In this document: positions 22,888-28,954 of the stretch, in pieces
Layout of the letters: each line of letters opens with the position of its first letter
Numbering within the stretch: the stretch's first letter is position 1
Virus record (IMG/VR): IMGVR_UViG_3300025057_000033
Coordinates: 1 to 29,996 of that record
Strand: one strand, 5' to 3'
From: a virus
Length of the DNA stretch: 29,996 nt
Position numbers and translations under genes: made by a program
The notes under the pieces: model-generated
The model's input: only the letters and a program-made list of their open reading frames with translations
What the model was told of the DNA's origin: nothing
Database searches by the model: none

Positions 22888-23741
22888 TAGTTGATAAAGA
22901 AGATAACTTAAAATACTTATACGCTTTTAAAGAAGGTAAAATTAAACGTGGTTTAGGTATTGGAAATGAAATGGATAATTGGTATGTTCACAAGCGTGGT
23001 AGCTTTACAGTTATAGTTGGTTTAGATAATGTAGGGAAAACTTTTTTTATGTTATGGTACTTTTTATGTATAAGTGTAAAACATAATGTTAAATGGTGTA
23101 TATGGAGTGGTGAAAATAGTTCAGGACAATTAACAAGAGATTTAATTCAAATGTATGCACAACAGAAATTAAATGAATTAAGTAAAGATGAAATTAACAA
23201 ATACAATAATAAAATTTCAGAGTGGTTTAATTTTGTTAGTAATAAAAAAATGTATAACCATAAAGATTTATTAAAGATATTTAAACAAAGTAATTGTGAT
23301 GCTTGTGCTATTGACCCATTTACAGGATTAAATCACGACAGAAGAGTAAATCAATATGAACGTAACTATTTGATTTGCAATGATATAAGAGAGTTTTGCA
23401 ATACAACTGGTAAATCAATATATTTAATGACACATCCAATGACTGAATCAGCAAGGAGAGTATTTCCACCAAATCATGAATATGCTGGTTATATACAACC
23501 ACCAAGAAAATCAGATGTTGAGGGTGGTCAAGTGTTTGCAAATCGCTGCGATTCTTTTCTTTCAATACATAGGTTTATTAATTCACCTGAAAGCTGGATG
23601 ATGACACAAGTAAGAGTAGAAAAAATTAAAGACAAAGAAACAGGAGGAACACCAACTCTTGATAAGCCACTATGTTTTGATTACAATAGTGGATTAGGAT
23701 TTACAATTGGTGGTAACAACGTATTAAAACAAAAACAATGA
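22884..23741 (+). CDS. RecA-fold replicative helicase/ATPase (DnaB/RepA-like), 285 aa
   Basis: The protein has 285 residues. Walker A is GLDNVGKT at 46-53, within FTVIVGLDNVGKTFFM; Walker B is near ACAIDPFTGL with Asp144; a sensor-like LMTHP lies at 181-185. Late segments GGQVFANRCDSFLSIHR and TQVRVEKIKDKETGG are typical of DnaB-type helicase loops. The N-terminal domain is short (about 35 residues), so it is a minimal helicase core, like RepA- or SF4-type phage helicases. It is paired with the DUF1376-type protein and overlaps both neighbours by four bases. It is the likely replicative helicase, since I see no phage DNA polymerase or primase. Confidence 0.8.
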   Translation: MIVDKEDNLKYLYAFKEGKIKRGLGIGNEMDNWYVHKRGSFTVIVGLDNVGKTFFMLWYFLCISVKHNVKWCIWSGENSSGQLTRDLIQMYAQQKLNELSKDEINKYNNKISEWFNFVSNKKMYNHKDLLKIFKQSNCDACAIDPFTGLNHDRRVNQYERNYLICNDIREFCNTTGKSIYLMTHPMTESARRVFPPNHEYAGYIQPPRKSDVEGGQVFANRCDSFLSIHRFINSPESWMMTQVRVEKIKDKETGGTPTLDKPLCFDYNSGLGFTIGGNNVLKQKQ

Positions 23742-23977
23742 GATATAAATATGAAGATATAGAAAAGTTTATGGAGTTTAAAACTTGGACTGATAAACAA
23801 AAAATAGATAAACTATTAGAAATAGATTGTAGTTTATACGCACATCTTGGCACAGATTCAACAAGAAGTGAAAAAGATGAAGTAAAAAGAAGAAGTTTAG
23901 AAATATATAGAACCATAAAAACATTAGATAAAAAACTTGGTGATGAATTACTTTACTCAGAAGATTTAAAACAATGA
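23738..23977 (+). CDS. Small charged helical protein, 79 aa
   Basis: The protein has 79 residues, helical and strongly charged (RYKYEDIEKFMEFKTWTDKQ, KDEVKRRSLEIYRTIKTLDK). It overlaps the helicase stop and the next start by four bases each, so it is part of the replication operon. It has no Cys, metal motif or membrane segment. It may be a helicase accessory; no family is recognised. Confidence 0.6.
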   Translation: MRYKYEDIEKFMEFKTWTDKQKIDKLLEIDCSLYAHLGTDSTRSEKDEVKRRSLEIYRTIKTLDKKLGDELLYSEDLKQ

Positions 23978-24237
23978 ATGATTTAGATTACACAATAACA
24001 AAGAACAAATTAGAAATATTACTTTTAAAAGCTCAAGAAGGTTTAAAGGTAGGTAAAGTAACACAAAGCAAATTAGAAGCTGTAGAAACGCTCCAAGACA
24101 CGTTAAAATGTATTATTGAGCTTAGATACGAAATAGATGAACTAAATAAAAAACATACATTATTAACAATGCAAAATATAAAAGCATACAAAGAAACTGT
24201 AGAACTTAAGAAAAAATTTAATACTTTTAAAAAATGA
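23974..24237 (+). CDS. Coiled-coil protein, 87 aa
   Basis: The protein has 87 residues, nearly all helical, with a heptad-like pattern from about 40 to 83 (IIELRYEIDELNKKHTLLT, then AYKETVELKKKFNTF). Start and stop overlap the neighbouring genes by four bases. It probably forms a dimer and could act as an adaptor in replication. Function unknown. Confidence 0.6.
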   Translation: MNDLDYTITKNKLEILLLKAQEGLKVGKVTQSKLEAVETLQDTLKCIIELRYEIDELNKKHTLLTMQNIKAYKETVELKKKFNTFKK

Positions 24238-24320
24238 TAACACTATTAACGTTAATTATAATTACACATTTAATTAGTTTTACAAGTGGTGCAATAATTA
24301 CATATTTGTTTTACAAATGA
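24234..24320 (+). CDS. Membrane microprotein, 28 aa
   Basis: ATG 24234 overlaps the previous stop and TGA 24318-24320 overlaps the next ATG 24317. The 28 residues are one hydrophobic helix (LLTLIIITHLISFTSGAIIT) ending YLFYK. The chain of four-base overlaps on both sides argues for translation in spite of the short length. No family is recognised. Confidence 0.45.
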   Translation: MITLLTLIIITHLISFTSGAIITYLFYK

Positions 24321-24478
24321 AAAAGAAAAGAACATTAAATGAGTACAGACAAACAAAGGACACGTACTATATTAATCGTGATACTCCTGTTGAACATAGT
24401 ATTAATTTCTTGTGTAGATTATATCCTAATGACGCTGAGCTTGGAGCAATAATTAGGAAACACTTTCAAAAATTATAA
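24317..24478 (+). CDS. Small basic hypothetical protein, 53 aa
   Basis: ATG 24317 to TAA 24476-24478. The product is basic, 53 residues, helical (KKKRTLNEYRQTKDTYYINR, SINFLCRLYPNDAELGAII) and soluble. It is linked by ATGA to the gene before and by TAATG to the one after. It may bind nucleic acid; the function is unknown. Confidence 0.5.
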   Translation: MKKKRTLNEYRQTKDTYYINRDTPVEHSINFLCRLYPNDAELGAIIRKHFQKL

Positions 24479-24555
24479 TGGTTAAAATAGCAATAACAAT
24501 AATAGTATGGGAGGTTTTTAAATCATTATATTACTATATATTAAATAAATTATGA
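24478..24555 (+). CDS. Membrane microprotein, 25 aa
   Basis: ATG 24478 begins on the last base of the previous stop; TGA 24553-24555 overlaps the start of the nuclease gene at 24552. The 25 residues form a single amphipathic or membrane helix (VKIAITIIVWEVFKSLYYYI). It may be a real peptide or only a ribosome relay that keeps translation coupled through the AT-rich stretch. Confidence 0.35.
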   Translation: MVKIAITIIVWEVFKSLYYYILNKL

Positions 24556-24902
24556 GTATAAACGCCAATCAAAAAGGTAAACGTTTTGAATTAAGAATCG
24601 CAAAAGATTTAGCAAAGAAATTTGATACTAATATTAGAAGAACACCTAACAGCGGTGGTTTAAGTATTAAAGGAGATATTTTAACAACTTCTGGTATACT
24701 TTCTGAATATAGCTGGGAGTGTAAGAATCAAGAAAAACTAAATATTTGGAAAGCATTAGAACAAAGTAAAAGTGATGCACGTGGTACATTAAAAACACCA
24801 TTAGTTGTATTTACTAAAAACTTTGAAGATGATTATATTGCATTAAAATACGATGATTTTGTTAATTTGCTTCTTGAATTAGATGAGTACAGAAGTAGAT
24901 AA
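24552..24902 (+). CDS. PD-(D/E)XK nuclease, Holliday-junction-resolvase-like, 116 aa
   Basis: The protein has 116 residues with the archaeal-resolvase/VRR-like nuclease pattern: NQKGKRFELRIAKDLAKKF with Glu13, RRTPNSGGLSIKGDI with Asp42, and SWECKNQEKLNIWKAL with the E-x-K pair Glu56/Lys58. This is the complete PD-(D/E)XK set in a protein of resolvase size. It probably resolves recombination or replication junctions before packaging. It ends overlapping the sigma-like gene by 20 bases and lies close to the terminase genes, where phage resolvases are often found. Confidence 0.75.
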   Translation: MSINANQKGKRFELRIAKDLAKKFDTNIRRTPNSGGLSIKGDILTTSGILSEYSWECKNQEKLNIWKALEQSKSDARGTLKTPLVVFTKNFEDDYIALKYDDFVNLLLELDEYRSR

Positions 24903-25392
24903 TATTTTACACATTCTAATAAGAGATGAAAAAACTTGGCTTAACATGGCTGAGGAAATAAGTAAAAATTCTAAAATAAATTCAAGAGATTTATTACATG
25001 ATTTTTATATTAAAATCCATAGCAAAATTGATAGTGGTAAAGTAAAAATTAATGATATTCTATATAACGATTCTTTAAATAAAGCGTTTATATATAAAGT
25101 TATGACTAATTTATTTCTTGATCAATTAAGTAGAGATAAAGATATTATATTAAATAACGAATTAAATTATTTATTAAAATCAGACAACGAACCATATATT
25201 GATATTGAAAAAATGGTAGATGAAATAGTTGATGGTTTCTACTGGTTCGATAGAAAGTTATTTAATTTATATAGAAAGAAATTTCACAGTATTAGAAAAC
25301 TATCAGCAGCAACTAATATATCTCACGTAGTTGTATGGAGAACAATAAACAATTGTATTAAAGAAATTAAAAAAAAAATTAATGAAAAGTAA
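24883..25392 (+). CDS. Sigma-70-like (ECF-type) transcription factor candidate, 169 aa
   Basis: The protein has 169 residues. Residues about 35-85 resemble sigma region 2 (SRDLLHDFYIKIHSKIDSGK, AFIYKVMTNLFLDQLSRDK), and about 125-165 look like region 4 with a helix-turn-helix (FNLYRKKFHSIRKLSAATNI, SHVVVWRTINNCIKEIKKKI). The gap between is acidic. Length and order match small ECF-type sigma factors, which I know from Flavobacterium phages just upstream of the terminase genes. It could direct host RNA polymerase to late promoters such as the AAACGTTTATA sites at 7202 and 28267. Similarity is by pattern; region 2 is weakly conserved. Confidence 0.6.
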   Translation: MSTEVDNILHILIRDEKTWLNMAEEISKNSKINSRDLLHDFYIKIHSKIDSGKVKINDILYNDSLNKAFIYKVMTNLFLDQLSRDKDIILNNELNYLLKSDNEPYIDIEKMVDEIVDGFYWFDRKLFNLYRKKFHSIRKLSAATNISHVVVWRTINNCIKEIKKKINEK

Positions 25393-25759
25393 AGGTTTAG
25401 GCGACACTGTAGAAAAGATAACAAAAGCTACAGGTATTAAAAAAGCTACAGATTGGATATTTGATAAACTTGGTAAAGATTGCGGATGTGATAAGAGAAA
25501 AGAAAAACTAAATAAATTATTTCCATACAAAGTAGAATGTTTAAATGAAGAAGAATATATGTATCTAAAAGGATTCTTTAGTTATCATAAAAACGCTGTA
25601 AATATAAACGAACAAAAAGAACTATTAACGATACACAATAGAGTATTTAACACCAATAAAAAAACATCAAGTTGTGGTTCTTGTGTAAAAGGTTTAGTTG
25701 ATACAATGAGAAGATTATATAATGAATATGAATACGAAAGAGAAAGTAAAAGCAATTGA
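25382..25759 (+). CDS. Conserved Cys-rich protein upstream of terminase, 125 aa
   Basis: The protein has 125 residues of a family I recognise from many Bacteroidota phages: KGLGDTVEKITKATGIKKAT, DCGCDKRKEKLNKLFPYKVE, then SCGSCVKGLVDTMRRLYNEY near the end. The CGC and CGSC pairs could hold one metal ion. It is nearly always found next to the small terminase or the head genes, and its role is unknown. It overlaps the sigma-like gene by 11 bases. Confidence 0.7.
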   Translation: MKSKGLGDTVEKITKATGIKKATDWIFDKLGKDCGCDKRKEKLNKLFPYKVECLNEEEYMYLKGFFSYHKNAVNINEQKELLTIHNRVFNTNKKTSSCGSCVKGLVDTMRRLYNEYEYERESKSN

Positions 25760-25844
25760 AAAAAAGCTATTAATGTTTTTAAAAAAATACAGTGAAAATA
25801 CAGTGAAAAATGTCAAGAGAACAAAACTTAAAAAGTTGGACTAA
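25722..25844 (+). CDS. Possible small Lys-rich protein overlapping terminase small subunit, 40 aa
   Basis: ATG 25722 (or 25728) to TAA 25842-25844 in a third frame, bridging the 50-base gap between the Cys-rich gene and the small terminase. The 40 residues are very basic and helical (KEKVKAIEKKLLMFLKKYSE). It overlaps both neighbours by more than 30 bases, which weakens the case. The sequence ACAGTGAAAA occurs twice in a row at its centre. It is either a real bridging peptide or a chance frame. Confidence 0.3.
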   Translation: MNMNTKEKVKAIEKKLLMFLKKYSENTVKNVKRTKLKKLD

Positions 25845-26148
25845 AGGTCAGAGCGGTAATCCAAAAGGTAAACCAAAAGGTGCTAAAAATAGAAGCACAA
25901 TAATTAAAGAAATACTTAGCTTAATGGTTAAGAAAGTAGATGCAGAAGGTAAAGCAGTTTGGCAAAGTAAAGAGTATTTAATGGTTGAGGCATTAGTTAA
26001 TAAAGCTATTGAGAAAGGTGATGTAAATGCTTTTAATGCTATATATAATAATTTATATGGTAACTTAAAAGATACTGTAGATTTAAATACTACTGAAGAA
26101 GTAAACCATGATTTCAGAAAAATCATTTCAAGGATTAAAGCTCAATAA
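25810..26148 (+). CDS. Terminase small-subunit-like protein (DUF5681), 112 aa
   Basis: The protein has 112 residues. The start carries the DUF5681 motif WTKGQSGNPKGKPKGAKNRS, a basic segment that binds DNA. The rest is helical (EYLMVEALVNKAIEKGDVNA, FNAIYNNLYGNLKDTV). Proteins with this domain sit directly before the large terminase in many phages and act as the DNA-recognition subunit. It overlaps the large terminase gene by 41 bases in another frame. The assignment rests on the motif and on order. Confidence 0.75.
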   Translation: MSREQNLKSWTKGQSGNPKGKPKGAKNRSTIIKEILSLMVKKVDAEGKAVWQSKEYLMVEALVNKAIEKGDVNAFNAIYNNLYGNLKDTVDLNTTEEVNHDFRKIISRIKAQ

Positions 26149-27337
26149 AAAGTATTTAGTATTAGATGAATCTTTTGCACGTTACTTTATTGTAACAGGT
26201 GGTCGTGGTTCTGGTAAATCATTTGCTGTTAACTCTGTTCTATTACTATTAACTTATCAAGCTGGACATACAATATTATTTACACGTTACACACTAAGAG
26301 CTGCAAGTATTAGTATAATACCTGAATTTATAGAAAAGTTAGAATTGCTTGGAGTTATCGACCAGTTTAAAATAACAAAAGATGAAATAATAAATAAAGG
26401 CAATGGTAGTAAGATAATATTTAGAGGTATTAAAACAAGCTCAGGTGACCAAACAGCTAATTTAAAATCATTAACTGGCATTACTACTTGGGTAATGGAC
26501 GAGGCTGAAGAACTTAATGATGAAGATATATTTGATAAAATTGATTTATCTGTAAGAAATAAAATACAAGAGAATAGAGTTATATTAATATTAAATCCAA
26601 CAACAAAAGAACATTTTATTTATAAACGTTGGTTTGAAGATAGAGGAGTTGAAGCTGGTAGTAATTTAACTAAAGAAGATACTACATACATTCACACAAC
26701 ATATTTAGATAACTTAGATAACCTTTCAGAAAGCTATATTAAGCAAATAGAAACAATGAAGGTTAGAAGGCCAAACAGATACAAGCATACAATAGAAGGT
26801 GCTTGGCTGGATAAAGCTGAGGGTGTTATATTTACTGATTGGAGTATAGGAGAATTTAAACAAGTAGGTAAAGTTGTATTTGGACAAGATTATGGTTTTA
26901 GTAATGACCCTTCAACATTAGTTAAAACAAGTATAGATAAAGAAAATAAAGTAATATATATTCAACTATGCTTCTACCAAACTAAATTAACTACAAGTGA
27001 GATATTACAACTTAATAAAAAGTTTGCAGCAGATAATTTAATAGTAGGTGATTCAGCAGAACCAAGATTAATAACAGAACTTAGTAGAGATTGTAATGTT
27101 GTACCAGCTATTAAAGGACAAGGTTCAATAACATTTGGTATTAGTTTACTACAAGATTATGATTTAGTAATTACAGAAGATAGTACAGAATTAATTAAAG
27201 AGTTAAATAACTATTGTTGGTTAGAAAAGAAATCACAAACACCAGTAGATAATTTTAATCACGCTATTGATGCGTTGAGGTATGCAGTTAGCTATCAATT
27301 ACAGAATCCAAATTTAGGAGAATATCACATTTATTAA
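26108..27337 (+). CDS. terL: Terminase large subunit, 409 aa
   Basis: The protein has 409 residues, the usual short length of TerL in small siphophages. The ATPase domain has Walker A GGRGSGKS at 31-38 and Walker B TWVMDEAEEL with Asp131/Glu132, with the coupling motif near ILILNPTT. The C-terminal RNase-H-like nuclease has FGQDYGFSNDPS (Asp261), IVGDSAEP (Asp315) and FNHAIDALRYAV (Asp388). It powers DNA entry through the portal and cuts the concatemer. It starts inside the small-subunit gene and is the last gene of the packaging block. The closed, permuted contig is compatible with headful packaging, though that is not shown by this gene alone. Confidence 0.95.
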   Translation: MISEKSFQGLKLNKKYLVLDESFARYFIVTGGRGSGKSFAVNSVLLLLTYQAGHTILFTRYTLRAASISIIPEFIEKLELLGVIDQFKITKDEIINKGNGSKIIFRGIKTSSGDQTANLKSLTGITTWVMDEAEELNDEDIFDKIDLSVRNKIQENRVILILNPTTKEHFIYKRWFEDRGVEAGSNLTKEDTTYIHTTYLDNLDNLSESYIKQIETMKVRRPNRYKHTIEGAWLDKAEGVIFTDWSIGEFKQVGKVVFGQDYGFSNDPSTLVKTSIDKENKVIYIQLCFYQTKLTTSEILQLNKKFAADNLIVGDSAEPRLITELSRDCNVVPAIKGQGSITFGISLLQDYDLVITEDSTELIKELNNYCWLEKKSQTPVDNFNHAIDALRYAVSYQLQNPNLGEYHIY

Positions 27338-27393
27338 AGCGGTGCTTTAGCCACCCTTAAGCATTTAGATAAGATAAGATAAGAAAAGATAAG
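27338..27393 (+). other. Intergenic gap with GATAA repeats and partial copy of replication-gene hinge
   Basis: The 56-base gap after terL contains a GC-richer hairpin-capable start (GGTGCTTTAGCCACC, GGTG pairs with CACC) followed by GATAA-type tandem repeats at about 27368-27391. Bases 27357-27393 nearly repeat 22817-22853 inside the DUF1376-type gene (about nine in ten bases equal by eye), and similarity may begin at the GGTG. It may be a relic of a duplication or a recombination scar. A replication iteron role is possible but unsupported. Confidence 0.45.
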
Positions 27394-27618
27394 ATGAATA
27401 TAGGTAAAGAATTAAGGGAACATAATAAGTTAGTTGAGGAGCTTTTAGAATTAGCTACTATAATTACACAACAATTAAACAAACCTAAATTAGATTTAGA
27501 AGAAAGTATTATTGAAGAAATAGGTGATGTTAAATATAGATTAGAACAAGTTGAGAAATATTATGATTCTAATAAGATAAAAAAACAAGTATTATTTAAG
27601 AAAAATAAAAATAATTAA
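27394..27618 (+). CDS. Short MazG-like protein, 74 aa
   Basis: The protein has 74 residues, helical. The MazG-type signature is visible as EExxE (Glu15, Glu16, Glu19 in LVEELLELATII) and ExxD (Glu42, Asp45 in IIEEIGDVKYRL). It lacks the longer C-terminal part of the 21758 homologue and ends in a basic tail (KKQVLFKKNKNN). Similar short forms are frequent in Bacteroidota phages. It may hydrolyse nucleotides as a tetramer or regulate the other MazG. It is placed after terL, away from the early nucleotide cassette, so its expression time probably differs. Confidence 0.65.
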   Translation: MNIGKELREHNKLVEELLELATIITQQLNKPKLDLEESIIEEIGDVKYRLEQVEKYYDSNKIKKQVLFKKNKNN

Positions 27619-27651
27619 AAAAAAGTTTAAAAAAGTTTTTTAGTTTATAAA

Positions 27652-27695
27652 TATATTTATATATTAGCATTGTAATTAATTAAAACCAAAACAAA
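27652..27695 (+). promoter_or_regulatory. Candidate promoter and A-rich leader
   Basis: TATATTTA at 27652-27659 resembles the Bacteroidota -7 box and is followed after 18 bases by the leader AATTAAAACCAAAACAA (27678-27694), directly before ATG 27696. The same leader recurs at 27903-27919. No clear -33 TTTG is seen; the upstream stretch is A- and T-runs. Confidence 0.45.
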
Positions 27696-27857
27696 ATGAA
27701 AACAATAACACTAAGAAACGGATTAACAGTATTAGATAAATATTATGTAAATAGAAAACAAGCTGAAAAAGGACAACATAAATTAATGAGAGAATTTGGT
27801 ACAGATAGTTATATTTGGAATAGAGGAGGAAGAGTTTTTTATGTTGCTATAAAATAA
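27696..27857 (+). CDS. Small basic hypothetical protein, 53 aa
   Basis: ATG 27696 to TAA 27855-27857. The 53 residues are basic (MKTITLRNGLTVLDKYYVNR, KQAEKGQHKLMREFGTDSYI, WNRGGRVFYVAIK), with a mixed beta-alpha-beta shape and no Cys or membrane helix. It has its own leader and candidate promoter. The compact shape is like small nucleic-acid-binding proteins or host-takeover proteins. No family is recognised. Confidence 0.55.
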   Translation: MKTITLRNGLTVLDKYYVNRKQAEKGQHKLMREFGTDSYIWNRGGRVFYVAIK

Positions 27858-27861
27858 AAAA

Positions 27862-27919
27862 TACCAAGAGGCAGCCGATGTATATTAGCGTAAGTCCTCA
27901 GAAATTAAAACCAAAACAA
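27862..27919 (+). promoter_or_regulatory. GC-richer leader element before the zinc-ribbon gene
   Basis: Between two tiny genes lies a stretch (27862-27901) with unusual composition, containing GAGGCAGCCGATG and TAGCGTAAGTCCTC. GAGG at 27868-27871 can pair with CCTC at 27896-27899, but the rest of the stem is weak. The repeated leader AATTAAAACCAAAACAA (27903-27919) follows and joins the ATG at 27920. It may be a structured 5' leader or a protein-binding site; no known riboswitch or tRNA is recognised. Confidence 0.35.
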
Positions 27920-28099
27920 ATGAAAGTAAAATGTAATATATGTATAAAGGCAAAACCACAAAATTTACCAAACATAAAAGAAGTAAATGATGATACAGAA
28001 ATATTTTGTAATAGCTGTGGAAAGTTTTTAGCAGTATCCGAAAAATATATATATCCTCACAAGTGGGTAATAGATAAGAAATATACTTTTATAATTTAG
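27920..28099 (+). CDS. Zinc-ribbon-like small protein, 59 aa
   Basis: ATG 27920 is preferred to in-frame ATG 27878 because the same A-rich leader precedes ATG 27696, and because the extra 14 residues fall in a structured leader. The 59-residue product has CNIC near residue 5 and FCNSCGKFL near 34, two C-x-x-C pairs separated by about 27 residues, as in a zinc ribbon. The end is aromatic and basic (IYPHKWVIDKKYTFII). Small zinc ribbons in phages often bind RNA polymerase or DNA. Function unknown. Confidence 0.6.
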   Translation: MKVKCNICIKAKPQNLPNIKEVNDDTEIFCNSCGKFLAVSEKYIYPHKWVIDKKYTFII

Positions 28100-28118
28100 A
28101 TATTTATTCTTCTTTTTT

Positions 28119-28148
28119 AAGAGCTACTGTAAAAGGTAGCTTTTTTTT
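28119..28148 (+). terminator. Rho-independent terminator
   Basis: AGCTAC (28122-28127) pairs with GTAGCT (28136-28141) around the loop TGTAAAAG, extended by AA/TT pairs, and runs into eight T. It ends the packaging-side transcript 20 bases after the zinc-ribbon gene. Confidence 0.85.
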
Positions 28149-28200
28149 ATTATATTTACAAAGTAAAATTTAGTTAATTTAAAATTACGTTTTGGTTGAA
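28141..28200 (+). promoter_or_regulatory. Candidate promoter between two terminators
   Basis: The 18-mer TTTTTTTTATTATATTTA (28141-28158) is identical to 16501-16518, before the phosphoesterase gene. The TATATTTA box (28151-28158) sits after the first terminator and about 45-70 bases before the second, so a transcript from here would be only about 75 bases long and contain no ORF. This fits a small RNA or a transcription buffer; it could also be chance in AT-rich DNA. Confidence 0.35.
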
Positions 28201-28238
28201 AGTAGGTATTTGCAAAAGAGCATTGCCTACTTTTTTTT
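28201..28238 (+). terminator. Second rho-independent terminator
   Basis: AGTAGG (28201-28206) pairs with CCTACT (28226-28231). The stem continues inward with a bulge (UAUUUGC against GCAUUG), and eight T follow. Two terminators within 120 bases insulate the tail operon from packaging genes. Confidence 0.8.
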
Positions 28239-28282
28239 ATATTTGTATATAACGATTCACTAATTTAAACGTTTATATATAA
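28238..28282 (+). promoter_or_regulatory. Tail-operon promoter region with AAACGTTTATA element
   Basis: TATATTTG (28238-28245) is a perfect match to the Bacteroidota -7 box TAnnTTTG. A start about 7-10 bases later would give a leader of roughly 30 bases. Within the leader lies TAAACGTTTATA (28266-28277), whose AAACGTTTATA block is shared with the head-gene promoter region at 7202-7212. The TTTG at 28209-28212 is 25 bases upstream of the box, slightly too far for a good -33 element. Dual control by host and phage factors is possible. Confidence 0.5.
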
Positions 28283-28954
28283 ATGAAGTTAACTATTAAT
28301 ATACCTGAACAATTAAGCGAAGTTACTTTAAAGCAGTATCAAAAGTGGTTAAAGATTGCTGAGGGTAAAGAACTGGATTCTTTTCTACAACAGAAAATGG
28401 TAGAGATATTTTGTAATATACCATTAAAAAAAGTATTACAAATTAAAGCATCTGATATTAACAATATTTGCGAAGAACTTACAAAGCTATTTAATAACGA
28501 ACCTAAATTTATAGATAGGTTTACTTTAAACGATAAAGAATTTGGTTTTATACCTAAGTTAGATGATATTAGTTTTGGTGAGTACGTTGATTTAGATACA
28601 TACTTAGCAGATTGGGATTTAATGAATAAAGCAATAGGTGTTTTATATAGACCAATTACATACAAGAAGAAGAAACAGTATTTAATAGAAGAATACGAAA
28701 GCTCTGATAAATACGACATGTCAGAAGTAACATTAGATATTGTATTTGGAGCGATAGTTTTTTTTTACAGTTTAAAGAACGAATTACAGAAAGTTATCCT
28801 GAACTATTTAGCAACTCAACAGGAGATAGAGCTACCTCAGCATCTGCGGGATTCTCTGCTAAATGGGGTTGGTATCAATCCATATATGGACTTACTCAAG
28901 GCAACATTCTTAAATACAATGAAATTACCAAATCAAAACTACACACCTGTTTAA
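28283..28954 (+). CDS. Tail assembly chaperone-like protein, frame-0 product, 223 aa
   Basis: The 223-residue product begins MKLTINIPEQLSEVTLKQY and continues with QKMVEIFCNIPLKKVL, FGFIPKLDDISFGEYVDLDT and MNKAIGVLYRPITYKKKK. I recognise this pattern from flavobacterial phage proteins in the position of tail assembly chaperones, which bind the tape measure during tail building. It is the first gene after two terminators. Codons 160-161 are TTT TTT within a run of nine T, a slippery site. Frame 0 then continues 62 more codons (YSLKNELQKVILNYLATQQE, ending NQNYTPV), overlapping a -1 frame. Downstream codons are unusually GC-rich for this genome (CTG, CGG). Confidence 0.75.
   Translation: MKLTINIPEQLSEVTLKQYQKWLKIAEGKELDSFLQQKMVEIFCNIPLKKVLQIKASDINNICEELTKLFNNEPKFIDRFTLNDKEFGFIPKLDDISFGEYVDLDTYLADWDLMNKAIGVLYRPITYKKKKQYLIEEYESSDKYDMSEVTLDIVFGAIVFFYSLKNELQKVILNYLATQQEIELPQHLRDSLLNGVGINPYMDLLKATFLNTMKLPNQNYTPV

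Noticed and set aside
27368-27391. GATAA tandem repeats as replication-origin iterons
   Set aside because: They are few, short and explained by similarity to the Lys/Arg codons of the replication-gene hinge; no AT-unwinding or DnaA-box context could be recognised.
27862-27901. GC-richer block considered as a tRNA or known riboswitch
   Set aside because: No cloverleaf, no T-arm GTTC-like sequence and only a four-pair outer stem; too short for a tRNA.
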